A stretch of DNA of 64,000 nucleotides from Gammaproteobacteria bacterium (GCA_019634835.1 JAHCAO010000008.1:28811-92810); one strand, 5' to 3'; shown: positions 36,776 through 45,581, numbered from the stretch's first letter. Program-made: numbers and translations. The notes: generated from the letters alone by a model not told the origin.

Positions 36776-38080
36776 TTAAGTTAGTCCTGCAAACACTTTA
36801 AGAATCCTTGCTGATGGGTAGGTGGATAGGGACGCAATCCCATTAGCTAACTCAATTGGCAACAACGCACCCTCATGTTTCTGGCTTAAAAGCATTGGTA
36901 ATGTACTTAATATTTTTTGGAGCCCAATTAGCTGATCTAATGATTGACTATCGACATAATCACCTGTTGGAATACTTAATACCATATGATGGTAATCATT
37001 AATTTTTACAAAAAGTTTGTTTCCATAATTGGTTCGATGACCATATTCTTCTGTGTGCTCTGGAGAATGCTTAATTTCAGTTCGAATATATGCGTTACTT
37101 GGAAGAAACAAAGTCTTGGCGGGGGCAAATCTAGCCAACAAGTTAAGGTGATCGCAGAAAGCTCCTGATTTTTCTTGACCAAATAAATGAATATTTATTC
37201 CATTACGCTTTGCAAACTCAAAAAGAGCACGAATATTCGGAACAAGCTTAGAATATTGTCCACGAAGTGTTAACGGGCCATCTTTAATAAATAAGCACTT
37301 TTCAAGTAAAGTTTTATTATTCCAAAAATGACGGATACCCGTAAATAGCAATAAAGTTTCGTGTATCAACATATATGCTGATGGCACATCTTGTGGTGCT
37401 GTATCTTCAGCCATATCTAAATGAAAACTCAGCATATCTGTTAAGAAAACTTCTTTTTGACAGTGCTCACAGTTACTCTCATCATAATCATATGGCAATC
37501 CTTCAATCTTTTCATTGCAATGTGGACATTGAAAGCTAGGCGAACGAAGGTGCTGATCTTGCCACTTTTGATAAGAAAGCCATTTCAAGGTTTCAAATGG
37601 CTCGCCACTAAGAGATGGATCCTTGAGTGAATCATAAATAATTTTACGAATTGCATGATAATTATTTAGTTCTTCAAAACTAATATTTTTCAGTGGAAAA
37701 ACTGTTGCATGATATAGAGCACTTTCTGATAACAAATCTTTTAATGCGAGGGGATGAGGAGAGGTTTTATCTAATTTTTCTATTGCAACAGCATCTAGCC
37801 GGAGTAATGCTGTTTTTACAAAACAAAGCTCTCTAAAAGGATACTGGTCTGATCTCACAGGCTGAATGGATCCATCTACAGAAAAAACTAACCGTAAAGG
37901 CAAGTCTGTTGAATCAAAAGAAATCCAGCTACGTTTAAATTTTTCTTCTTCTGATTGATCGATTGCGGTCTTTTCAAATTTTTGAACTAATTCATTCACT
38001 AGCTCACTTTTAAGTACGTCTAAATGGCCTAATTTACTAGCTCTTTCAGCCGGAAGACGAGCTCCACCTTGATATGGCAT
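36776..38080 (-). CDS. NurA-like nuclease with inserted zinc ribbon
   Basis: 434 residues. NurA-type motifs are visible: LVFSVDGSIQPVR (acidic metal ligand at about 69), then LFIKDGPLTLRGQYSKLVP (about 263-281) and a late His-rich strand (NDYHHMVLSIPTGDYV). A zinc ribbon, CPHC at 185-188 and CEHC at 204-207, sits between them and is not part of the archaeal core. NurA is the 5'-3' nuclease partner of HerA. The start lies one base after the herA stop, so the pair is translationally coupled. The call is by motif reading and partner. Confidence 0.75.
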   Translation of the reverse strand: MPYQGGARLPAERASKLGHLDVLKSELVNELVQKFEKTAIDQSEEEKFKRSWISFDSTDLPLRLVFSVDGSIQPVRSDQYPFRELCFVKTALLRLDAVAIEKLDKTSPHPLALKDLLSESALYHATVFPLKNISFEELNNYHAIRKIIYDSLKDPSLSGEPFETLKWLSYQKWQDQHLRSPSFQCPHCNEKIEGLPYDYDESNCEHCQKEVFLTDMLSFHLDMAEDTAPQDVPSAYMLIHETLLLFTGIRHFWNNKTLLEKCLFIKDGPLTLRGQYSKLVPNIRALFEFAKRNGINIHLFGQEKSGAFCDHLNLLARFAPAKTLFLPSNAYIRTEIKHSPEHTEEYGHRTNYGNKLFVKINDYHHMVLSIPTGDYVDSQSLDQLIGLQKILSTLPMLLSQKHEGALLPIELANGIASLSTYPSARILKVFAGLT

Positions 38081-38081
38081 C

Positions 38082-40079
38082 TTATTCTCCTCGTCCTACT
38101 ACTGCTTCAAATTTATTAGCTTGCATTGGAATTACAAATCGATGCGAAAATGTAAGCATTCGCATATATCCTGGAGTACGAGTTTTTAAAATATCAGCCT
38201 CTAATCCCTCATATGCAATTTGCATTTTTGCTAACGCAGCAGCCTCAACTTGCGAAGATAAGTGTCCCACAAAAAAATTTTCGGTTTGAGCAAGTAATTC
38301 ACGGCTTATTGTGGAAGGTGATTGAGTTGAATAAACCATTCCTATGTGAAATTTTGCACCTTCTTTTGCAAATCTTGTATACACCCCTGTTATATCCTTA
38401 TCATCTTTGGGAAAGATATTATGAGCTTCCTCAAAATACAATTGTACAAAATGAGCACCCAAAGCATTATTTACAAATTTACTTTCTTGATGTTTAAATA
38501 CCTCTTGCGACAACATATCAGAAAAATAACGGCGTGTAGTTTCTGTCGCACTACCCAAATCAAGAATAACAGTACGGCCAGCATCTAGTGCTTTAAGTAT
38601 TTCTTTCTTAAAATCTCCCGCATTAGAAGCATGATAGACAAGATAAGATCTCAATATTATTGGACCACTACTTCCGGCAAATTTAGGAACCAAAAAATCT
38701 AGTAGCGCATTATCATCTGAGTCAAACAAAAATTTTCCTGAAGAAGTCTTCAGATTTGCATCATCCGGATTATCTTTTTTGAATCTTGCAATAACAGTAA
38801 GCTCATTAACTAATGCATCTAAATTGTTGGGATGTTCAGGCGGATCACACCTTTGTATTGCTTGGTAAGCTGTATTACGTAGCTCATCTTTGAAGTGTGG
38901 ACTAAAATCTTTTGCATTTTTTGCATATAATCCTAATTTCTTAAGTCTTCCTTCATCCGCATCGAAGCCAGCCATCTTTAAAATCGCCCAATAAATTTGA
39001 ACTTTACGAACAGCGCGGGTTTTTTCATCAAAGGAAAGCTTTCCGATTTCATCAATATTTGGTAACTGAACACTTGAAAAACTTTTAATATAATCTGCTG
39101 TCTTACCATCTTGCCGTAACATTGAAGCAAGAATTTCGATACAAGAATGAGGTTGCTCGTAAAAATTTAACCTCAAAGGTTTAGATGGGGTTGAGTCTCT
39201 TGGTGTTAACGCATAGACATTACAACGCTCGCTGTATGCGCTTCTTATTGATTTATTCCCATCTTGAGGGTTGTCATTAGCATATTCTCCATTTATATCA
39301 AATATTAGCTGGCCCACTGAACTATTTGCTTTAGATGTTTCAAGTATCCCTTGTGCTATAAGTTTAACAACATTACTTTTTCCTAATCGAGTTTTGCCAA
39401 ACATTGCGGTGCGAAATCCACGAAAATCTAATGTAGATACTTTTGTTTCGATTTCCATCTGTGGTTGATTAGCAAACGGAAGAGCGCATTCTGTTAGCCT
39501 AAGCTTTCCTAATGAAAATTTATTTTCATCTCTTACAATTCCGTTAACTATCAAATCGAGCAATTCTTTATTGGGAGCATATACCTTATATCTATGTGCG
39601 CTAACAACATTATTCACATCACCAGAAAATGCAAGTTTATTTGGATCTTCCAGGTTTGGATAAAACATTCCCAGTACAGTAGCTTTTAGGGCGCCCCACT
39701 GTAATTCACTTTCTGTCCAAATGTCTAACTCCGGCATGGATTTTTTATGCAGTTCAAAATAAGTCTGTTTTACACCTTCTGATAAAGGTGTTGCTGCAAC
39801 ATCTGCGACTCGTAGTAATGAAAAATGTGGTGGCAATCCTTCAAGTGAATCAGGAGCCATAATAAGGTATGAACCTCTTGGTATCCCTCCAACTGCTTTT
39901 TTATACGGGTCCGAAGTAATTAAGGTTGCTTGATCAAACCCTATTTCAAGCACATGTCCTACAAACCGCATTTCATTATATTTTTTTGCGTTTTTATTAG
40001 ATTCTTCGGCACTCAAAAAATCTGTTAATGCACGCAATGGACTATCTTGATATTTTGCTTTCTCAAAAAACTCTTTCAT
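38082..40079 (-). CDS. HerA-like hexameric DNA translocase ATPase
   Basis: 665 residues. An N-terminal HAS-barrel-like region (about 36-95: FVGHVLEIGFDQATLIT) is followed by an FtsK/HerA motor with Walker A GKTRLGKS at about 228-235, Walker B VQLYFEEAHNIFP at about 560 and a sensor segment GMVYSTQSPSTISREL. In archaea HerA pumps DNA into NurA; in bacteria HerA-like ATPases recur in anti-phage systems with variable nuclease partners. It starts 4 bp after the methylase stop. Confidence 0.88.
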   Translation of the reverse strand: MKEFFEKAKYQDSPLRALTDFLSAEESNKNAKKYNEMRFVGHVLEIGFDQATLITSDPYKKAVGGIPRGSYLIMAPDSLEGLPPHFSLLRVADVAATPLSEGVKQTYFELHKKSMPELDIWTESELQWGALKATVLGMFYPNLEDPNKLAFSGDVNNVVSAHRYKVYAPNKELLDLIVNGIVRDENKFSLGKLRLTECALPFANQPQMEIETKVSTLDFRGFRTAMFGKTRLGKSNVVKLIAQGILETSKANSSVGQLIFDINGEYANDNPQDGNKSIRSAYSERCNVYALTPRDSTPSKPLRLNFYEQPHSCIEILASMLRQDGKTADYIKSFSSVQLPNIDEIGKLSFDEKTRAVRKVQIYWAILKMAGFDADEGRLKKLGLYAKNAKDFSPHFKDELRNTAYQAIQRCDPPEHPNNLDALVNELTVIARFKKDNPDDANLKTSSGKFLFDSDDNALLDFLVPKFAGSSGPIILRSYLVYHASNAGDFKKEILKALDAGRTVILDLGSATETTRRYFSDMLSQEVFKHQESKFVNNALGAHFVQLYFEEAHNIFPKDDKDITGVYTRFAKEGAKFHIGMVYSTQSPSTISRELLAQTENFFVGHLSSQVEAAALAKMQIAYEGLEADILKTRTPGYMRMLTFSHRFVIPMQANKFEAVVGRGE

Positions 40080-40083
40080 AGTA

Positions 40084-40914
40084 TCAACCTATATTAGCTA
40101 GTATTATGTATTCTTCGATACTTTTACGATAACTTGAATCACCTGATATCCCACTAAATCGTTTAGCTTCAATCAATTCGAATTTTTTTGAATAAAGCAA
40201 GCAAATAGATTCATGGAATGCATTGGTAGCAATAATTTTAACCCCTCTGCTTTTTGCACGGCACAAAGCATGAAATAGTCGTTCTTGATCCTGCCATGAG
40301 AAAAGACGTTCATTATATTTTATGAATCCATTAAAATTGTGTGTGACCGTATAGGGTGGATCAACAAACAATAGATCGTTTTTTTTTGCTTCATTTACCA
40401 AAATTTCAAAATCACTCTGTATTAATTTTGCTTGACGTAATTTTTTCGACCAACTCTCGAAATCATCGTCATCAGAAATAACAGTAGTTTTTGTTCCGAT
40501 TGGAACATTAAATTCGCCTGAAAGATTAACGCGATATAAACCATTCCAACAAGTTCTGTTTAAATAAATAAACCGCGCTGCTCGTTCGATTTTTGAACTA
40601 GGGACTAATGACCTTACCCTGTAATAATAATCATGGCTATGCTTCTTTTGATGCCTACTCAATATTTCAACTACTTTTCGCCAGTTTGTTTTAATAGCAC
40701 TATATGTTTCTATCAGCTCTTGATTTATATCACCAAGCACTGCCTCTGAAGGTGATAGATGAAAAAAAACCGCTCCTCCACCCACAAATGGCTCTATGTA
40801 CCTTTCATAGGTTTCAGGGAAAAGATGAATATAGGAGGATGCGAGCCATCGCTTCCCCCCCGCCCATTTTAAAAATGGCTTAGCTTGTCTGCCTTCAATA
40901 TTCATATTATCCAT
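40084..40914 (-). CDS. Dam-type DNA adenine-N6 methyltransferase
   Basis: 276 residues. AdoMet motif I is PFLKWAGGKRWL and IEPFVGGGAVFF, and the catalytic DPPY is at 185-188 (LLFVDPPYTVTHNFNG), the D12-class alpha-type order. The family methylates adenine, often in GATC; the target here is not known. It is first in the minus-strand operon with HerA and NurA, which suggests self/non-self marking for that pair rather than housekeeping methylation. Confidence 0.92.
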   Translation of the reverse strand: MDNMNIEGRQAKPFLKWAGGKRWLASSYIHLFPETYERYIEPFVGGGAVFFHLSPSEAVLGDINQELIETYSAIKTNWRKVVEILSRHQKKHSHDYYYRVRSLVPSSKIERAARFIYLNRTCWNGLYRVNLSGEFNVPIGTKTTVISDDDDFESWSKKLRQAKLIQSDFEILVNEAKKNDLLFVDPPYTVTHNFNGFIKYNERLFSWQDQERLFHALCRAKSRGVKIIATNAFHESICLLYSKKFELIEAKRFSGISGDSSYRKSIEEYIILANIG

Positions 40915-40997
40915 TCAGTTATTGTGAATAAGATCTATGAATTATCCAGCAAAAGGGTCCTAGAATAAACCTAATTAAATGCTTCTTAAAAGTAAAC

Positions 40998-41040
40998 TTG
41001 ACTACAATCATTCCATATTCTAGAATTTAGAATATGGAAT
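40998..41040 (+). promoter_or_regulatory. Sigma70 promoter overlapped by a 13-bp palindromic operator
   Basis: TTGACT (40998-41003), 17 bases, TAGAAT (41021-41026) form a near-consensus promoter. A perfect 13-bp inverted repeat, attccatattcta (41010-41022) and tagaatatggaat (41028-41040), spans the -10. It ends 16 bases before the start of the winged-helix gene, as expected for autorepression by that protein. Confidence 0.85.
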
Positions 41041-41056
41041 GGGAGAGTAGTAGCTC

Positions 41057-41644
41057 ATGATTATCAAACCCCAAGATATCGTTGTTTTAGCTAAACTTTT
41101 AGCTCAACCCAATGATAAACATTGGTCTCAATATAGTCTCGCGTCCGAGCTTTGTTTAAGCCCATCGCAAATTAACAGTGCTTTTAAGAGATTAGTATCT
41201 GCTGGCTTAATCACCCCCTACCAACCTCCTAATAAACCCCAACCCATCATTCAAGCATGTGAAGAATTCTTTATTCACGCTCTTAAATATATATTCCCTG
41301 CTAAATTGGGAGAAATTGCTCGCGGCATGCCTACCAGTTATTCCGGTCCTAGCCTAAAAGAGCAAATTGTTACTGGCAACGATCCTGTTCCAGTTTGGCC
41401 ATACGGTGAAGGTGAAGAACGAGGGGTTGCTCTAAAACCACTGTACTCATCAGTACCAGAGTCAGTTCGCAAACACCCAGACCCTATATTTTATGATTTG
41501 TTAACTTTGATCGATGCTATTCGCTCTGGGCGCGCAAGAGAAAAACAACTTGCAATTCAAAAAATATCTGAAATATTGAAATCAAAACTAAACAATAAAA
41601 AAATGGTGCAACATGAACAGAAGCTCCGCCCAGCGCAATCTTAA
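41057..41644 (+). CDS. Winged-helix (MarR-like) regulator, possible antitoxin
   Basis: 195 residues. An N-terminal winged helix (SQYSLASELCLSPSQINSAF, RLVSAGLITPYQPP; about 23-60) is followed by an unrecognised domain with KYIFPAKLGEIARGMPTSY. A palindromic operator overlaps its promoter. It overlaps the nucleotidyltransferase gene by 32 bp, the layout of AbiE-like type IV toxin-antitoxin pairs, although it does not look like AbiEi in sequence. Confidence 0.8.
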   Translation: MIIKPQDIVVLAKLLAQPNDKHWSQYSLASELCLSPSQINSAFKRLVSAGLITPYQPPNKPQPIIQACEEFFIHALKYIFPAKLGEIARGMPTSYSGPSLKEQIVTGNDPVPVWPYGEGEERGVALKPLYSSVPESVRKHPDPIFYDLLTLIDAIRSGRAREKQLAIQKISEILKSKLNNKKMVQHEQKLRPAQS

Positions 41645-41954
41645 TTCCCTTATTCTTATTGCAAATCGTCTCGGTGAGTTATGTAATGATGTAACCTTTG
41701 TTGGAGGCTGCATAACAGGTCTTTTAATAACAGACAAAGCAGCTCCTGATGTCAGGTTCACGACCGATGTTGATTGCATTATCAATGTTGTAACAAAGCA
41801 TGAATATCATTCGCTATCTGAAAAATTGCGAAATAAAGGTTTTAAAGAAATGTCATTCGGCAACCATCCAATATGCCGATGGGATTGTGACGGTGTTTTA
41901 ATTTTTGCTGCATTTGATGTAAATAAAGTACTAGACAAACAACTTGATATTTAA
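41613..41954 (+). CDS. AbiEii-like nucleotidyltransferase, C-terminally truncated
   Basis: 113 residues. FVGGCITGLLITDK and VRFTTDVDCIINV give the GG...T.D.D core of a DNA polymerase beta-type nucleotidyltransferase. Family members usually run to 200-300 residues with more catalytic and helical parts. This one stops after DGVLIF at about 41905 and ends in unrelated-looking sequence, so it is probably a remnant cut at the element's right edge. Activity is unlikely. Confidence 0.7.
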   Translation: MNRSSAQRNLNSLILIANRLGELCNDVTFVGGCITGLLITDKAAPDVRFTTDVDCIINVVTKHEYHSLSEKLRNKGFKEMSFGNHPICRWDCDGVLIFAAFDVNKVLDKQLDI

Positions 41955-42043
41955 CCAACCATGGTGGTTAACACTATTTTAATGCTTTCAATAAGCTGTC
42001 TACAGAAAAATTAATATAAGCATTTAAGTCTGCCTTTCTTTTT

Positions 42044-43240
42044 ATGAATATGTTTGGATCCATTGCTGCACTATTAACAGTAGCTTGTTCTGCTCAACTT
42101 GCTTCAGATATTTATTCTCCTAGTTTGCCTGCCATTTCGGTTGATTTACATACTTCGATTGCTCATGTTCAATTTAGCATGGCCATATATATGTTCGGAC
42201 TCGCTATTTCTCAATTATTTTATGGGCCGCTCTCCGAAGGTTTGGGAAGGCGAATACCACTGATAGCTGGATTGTTAATACTATTGCTTGGGAATTTAGT
42301 GAGTCTATTTGCACCGACAATCATCATGTTAATTGTTGGCAGCTTAATTCAAGGATGTGATGCTGGAGCTTGTTCTACTTTGTGGCGTTCTATTTTTAGG
42401 GATACTTTTGAAGGAGCAGAGCTTGCAAAATATGGAGCTTATTTTTCAATTTTTATTACTTTTATTATACCTGCAGCTCCCGCATTGGGTGGGTATTTAC
42501 AAGAATATTTCAATTGGCGTGCAAATTTTGTGTTTTTATCACTGTATTCATGTGGCACTCCTTTAATGGTCTGGATAGGTTTAAAAGAAACTAGTTTGCA
42601 TCATCATCTTGAAAGACTTAAAGCAAAATTTATTGCTGAATCGTTTTTACATGTACTTTCTAGCCCTATCTTTATGGGTTATACATTATGTACCTTTTTA
42701 TGTTATGGAGCATTTTTTTCCTGGTTTACAACAGGTCCGGTCTTATTAATTCATAACATTGGTATTAGTCCAATTGAATTTGGATGGATCACGTTATTTG
42801 GTGGTGGATTTGCAACAGCTTCTGGCGGATGGGTGAATGGAAGGTTAGTCACAAAGTTAGGAGCACATACTATGCTGCGAATAGGTTTTTTAATCATGTT
42901 TATTGCAGGAGTTATGATGCTTATAGGTAAATTTTTATTTGTTATGAATACCTTCATCATTGTTGCGCCGATGATATTATTTTATTTTGGCGTCACTTTT
43001 ATTTGGCCAAGTGCTTTTGCTGGTGCGTTTGGCACGTTTGGAAAAATGGCGGGATATGCTGGTATATTATATGGATTTATGCAAATTAGTGGTGCAGCTG
43101 CAATTGGTACGATTGCTGCTTATCTTCCACATCAAAGCCAAATTTCATTGGCATTGGTATTTATTAGTACTTCTATTTTAGCATGGCTAATTTTTGAAAT
43201 AATTGTGCGAAAAAAAGAGGAGGTGATGAAAGAACAATAG
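42044..43240 (+). CDS. Bcr/CflA-type MFS exporter
   Basis: 398 residues with about 12 membrane helices. The N-terminal drug:H+ antiporter-1 pattern is present: SAQLASDIYSPSLPAIS, QLFYGPLSEGLGRR and GNLVSLFAPT. It exports drugs or small molecules across the inner membrane. It is the first host-like gene after the element. Confidence 0.9.
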   Translation: MNMFGSIAALLTVACSAQLASDIYSPSLPAISVDLHTSIAHVQFSMAIYMFGLAISQLFYGPLSEGLGRRIPLIAGLLILLLGNLVSLFAPTIIMLIVGSLIQGCDAGACSTLWRSIFRDTFEGAELAKYGAYFSIFITFIIPAAPALGGYLQEYFNWRANFVFLSLYSCGTPLMVWIGLKETSLHHHLERLKAKFIAESFLHVLSSPIFMGYTLCTFLCYGAFFSWFTTGPVLLIHNIGISPIEFGWITLFGGGFATASGGWVNGRLVTKLGAHTMLRIGFLIMFIAGVMMLIGKFLFVMNTFIIVAPMILFYFGVTFIWPSAFAGAFGTFGKMAGYAGILYGFMQISGAAAIGTIAAYLPHQSQISLALVFISTSILAWLIFEIIVRKKEEVMKEQ

Positions 43241-43309
43241 TATGTGTCGCTCTACTATTGCTTGTTAGCTGGATCCGAGTTCTAATTCTTTAAGTTTTTA
43301 CCTTATCGC

Positions 43310-43996
43310 CTACTGTTGGGAGAGTAAACGTGGTTTGGGGAGATTCTCTAATGATTGCTGTAATTGTCCTATTTTTGCGTTACTCTTGTCTAATTTTCTC
43401 CTGAAGTAAGTTATTCCACAGCTTACTAATGGTGTGATGGTACACAATGATGATAGGCTTCCTCCTAAAAGCACACCAATACCAGCTGAGCTTTGTTCTA
43501 TGTTTTTGGAATTAATACCTATACCAAATAAAGCTCCACCAATTATTATATTGGCCAAGAAAAAGTAAGATGCAACACTAAGTCCGCACATAATTGGATT
43601 CAAGTTAGCTCTCGCAATTTGCATTGAAATTGGCGATAAACTAGCTTCTCTTATTTGGCGTTGAATTTGTGCTGTGCTCATATGCATATGATTTAAGTAT
43701 TCTGATAATGTTGTAACGTCCTCATCATCATTCACTTCAAATGATAAGTAAATTTGTTGCTCAAATACTTCTCGAAATTCTTTATTAACTGATGCTAGGT
43801 GAATGACATCAGTAAGATTCTTAAAATAAGAGCTAATCTTCAAAAAAAGCTCTAGCGGCAATGTTGGATTAATTGGAACATTAGGTTGACTCTGAGGTGA
43901 ATCAGAGGAGTCAACACTAACGATAGACAAATCATCTAATTCGTCATCTTGATTAACACATACTTCTTCTAATTCTGGTGTGGATCTGGATTGCAT
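43310..43996 (-). CDS. F-box protein with two membrane helices, predicted effector
   Basis: 228 residues. After an acidic Ser/Asp-rich N-tail, residues about 45-80 (PTLPLELFLKISSYF, then NLTDVIHLASVNKEF) fit the F-box consensus LPxE...I..yl...d......v.k.f. This eukaryotic domain recruits Skp1 of SCF ubiquitin ligases. Two hydrophobic helices follow (about 139-160 and 171-197), then a coiled-coil tail. F-box proteins in Legionellales are usually secreted effectors; the helices would place this one in a membrane. A good ribosome site (GGTGGAGAG) precedes the start. Confidence 0.65.
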   Translation of the reverse strand: MQSRSTPELEEVCVNQDDELDDLSIVSVDSSDSPQSQPNVPINPTLPLELFLKISSYFKNLTDVIHLASVNKEFREVFEQQIYLSFEVNDDEDVTTLSEYLNHMHMSTAQIQRQIREASLSPISMQIARANLNPIMCGLSVASYFFLANIIIGGALFGIGINSKNIEQSSAGIGVLLGGSLSSLCTITPLVSCGITYFRRKLDKSNAKIGQLQQSLENLPKPRLLSQQ

Positions 43997-44323
43997 TTGG
44001 AACTCTCCACCTCATTTAAGTTTTAATTTCGAATAATAATACTATGTAAGAGTATCCAAATACTAGTGCTTTGTCAGCCTAAGTTTTGGCGTAATAGCGG
44101 TAGATTCCGATGAGTGTCATGAGTCCTCTTTCTGTACCTAAAAACTGTGACACAAAAAGAGTTGACTCATGACAAGGATCCTGAGGTTTGATGGCCAAAA
44201 TTTAGGCTAACAGCAAACTCCTGATGATATGAATGGGGGGGTAATTAAGTGAGAAAAAAGCCTGTCATCATGCTGACATATATTTGCATTATGATTTGCG
44301 CAATAAAATGAGGATGGAGAATC
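43997..44323. other. Divergent spacer of about 330 bp
   Basis: It separates the F-box gene (minus) from the 401-residue gene (plus). It contains the inverted repeat at 44070-44217 and AT-rich flanks that must hold both promoters. No coding frame is supported. Confidence 0.5.
44070..44217. repeat. Long inverted repeat, different family
   Basis: Outer arms tttgtcagcctaagttttgg (about 44070-44090) and its inverted counterpart (about 44194-44217) match with a few differences. An inner stem sharing TGTCATGAGTC continues the pairing. The sequence does not match the GAGGGTATTTTT family, so it may be the shell of another small mobile element. Confidence 0.65.
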
Positions 44324-45529
44324 ATGATTTCTTTAATACGTAAAATAAGCCATTTTTTTAAAACCCGGCTTAATTCATTCCAGAAAATATTTACTATACT
44401 TGGCTGTATCACTGGATTTGGGCTTTCAATAGCTTTTATCGCAAGTGGCATTGCTGCTATTCCATTTACTGGAGGTGGGTCGTTATTGTTGGGAGGGATT
44501 GCCGCTGCTTTGTTTATTGTGTTAGTAACGGGTAGTTTTGGATCGGCGGGAAAATACATCGGTCTTTCAATTGATACGATTATAAGCAAAGAAAAAGTAA
44601 CTAATGAAAAAATTGCAACAGTAGCAGGTTGTTTAATAGGGTTAATTATTTCATTGTTAGCTGTACCGCTAAATTATGTAGGGGTTGGATTCATTGCTGA
44701 AAAAGCGGCGGTTGCAAGCTGGGAGATATTGCTACCTTTTATTCCGCTTACAATAGGAGCATTTGGATCAGCATGTTCTTATATTGGCAGATCTATAGAT
44801 GCGCTGACAGGTGGAAAAACAATTTTTGATTTATTTTCAAATAAAAATATACCGTCAAAGCAAAATGAGGAAAAAAAACCATTACATGAACCTGAGAATA
44901 TTGTGACTAATAATAACATATTGAATAGTCAGGATATGAACAAGAATTTCTCTATGAAAAAGTCACTTTCATTGCCATGTTTCTCACCAGGTGATCTAAA
45001 AAGAAAAGATAATAGTCGGCCTCTAAAAAGATCGTGTTCAGTAGGGCAGATTGGCATAAAAACACATCATAGCAATAAGCAATCCCTAAACAAATCAGTA
45101 AATATTACAAATGCTAGGTCTGGTATAGAAGCATACCTGCGATTATCTCGGGAACAAAACAGCCATTTGGGATTTTTCTCGAAGTGCTTTGATAGTGAGA
45201 GAGGAAAAATTCGAGCGGAGATATATCTGAAATTACTATCGAGTCTTGAAACAGATTCTCAAAAGACAGTCATTATTTATTCGCTTCTCGCTAGCGATGA
45301 TGGCACTATGCTGAAAGAACAGGTAAGCAAAAACATGGGTTATAAGGATTCTGATACTGCAAAAACCGAATTTGCTGTACTGATTAAAAAACAGGTACCA
45401 TTAAATAGGCTCCGCCTGCTAAACAATGAAGTCATTAGCCCATTAGTTAAGTATACAAACAATATGAAAACACTTGATAGTGGTTATTATGATGATGCCT
45501 TGGAATGTCTCAAAATGTTATCATCTTGA
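44324..45529 (+). CDS. Membrane protein with charged C-terminal domain, unknown (effector-like)
   Basis: 401 residues, family not recognised. Two pairs of Gly/Ala/Ile-rich hydrophobic helices lie at about 22-75 and 100-155. A Lys/Ser-rich linker (about 175-255) and a soluble helical domain (about 260-401) follow. The two hydrophobic blocks resemble each other (GSFGSAGKYIGLSIDTI versus GAFGSACSYIGRSIDAL), an internal duplication. The large cytosolic tail and the F-box neighbour suggest a host-membrane protein, but that is inference. Confidence 0.7.
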   Translation: MISLIRKISHFFKTRLNSFQKIFTILGCITGFGLSIAFIASGIAAIPFTGGGSLLLGGIAAALFIVLVTGSFGSAGKYIGLSIDTIISKEKVTNEKIATVAGCLIGLIISLLAVPLNYVGVGFIAEKAAVASWEILLPFIPLTIGAFGSACSYIGRSIDALTGGKTIFDLFSNKNIPSKQNEEKKPLHEPENIVTNNNILNSQDMNKNFSMKKSLSLPCFSPGDLKRKDNSRPLKRSCSVGQIGIKTHHSNKQSLNKSVNITNARSGIEAYLRLSREQNSHLGFFSKCFDSERGKIRAEIYLKLLSSLETDSQKTVIIYSLLASDDGTMLKEQVSKNMGYKDSDTAKTEFAVLIKKQVPLNRLRLLNNEVISPLVKYTNNMKTLDSGYYDDALECLKMLSS

Positions 45530-45581
45530 CGATGGAATCCAATGTTTTTTATGATAAATCAATAAAAGTGATATTTGTTTA

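Larger units (their letters stand above)
31716..41960 (+). mobile_element. P4-like satellite/integrative element at ssrA (right end approximate)
   Basis: A P4-type integrase begins 166 bp from the tmRNA 3' end, a classic integration target. It is followed by AlpA, CHC2, TOPRIM/AAA and DUF5681 genes typical of P4-like satellites, then cargo. I found no second copy of the ssrA 3' end, so attR is missing or degenerate. The right edge is placed by the truncated nucleotidyltransferase at about 41.95 kb and the start of an ordinary MFS gene. The integrase and replication genes are frameshifted, so the element is probably immobile. Confidence 0.75.

Noticed and set aside
40084..40914. Methylase as housekeeping Dam
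   Set aside because: It sits in an integrated element, is coupled to HerA/NurA and lacks the usual dam neighbours (aroKB, damX, rpe).
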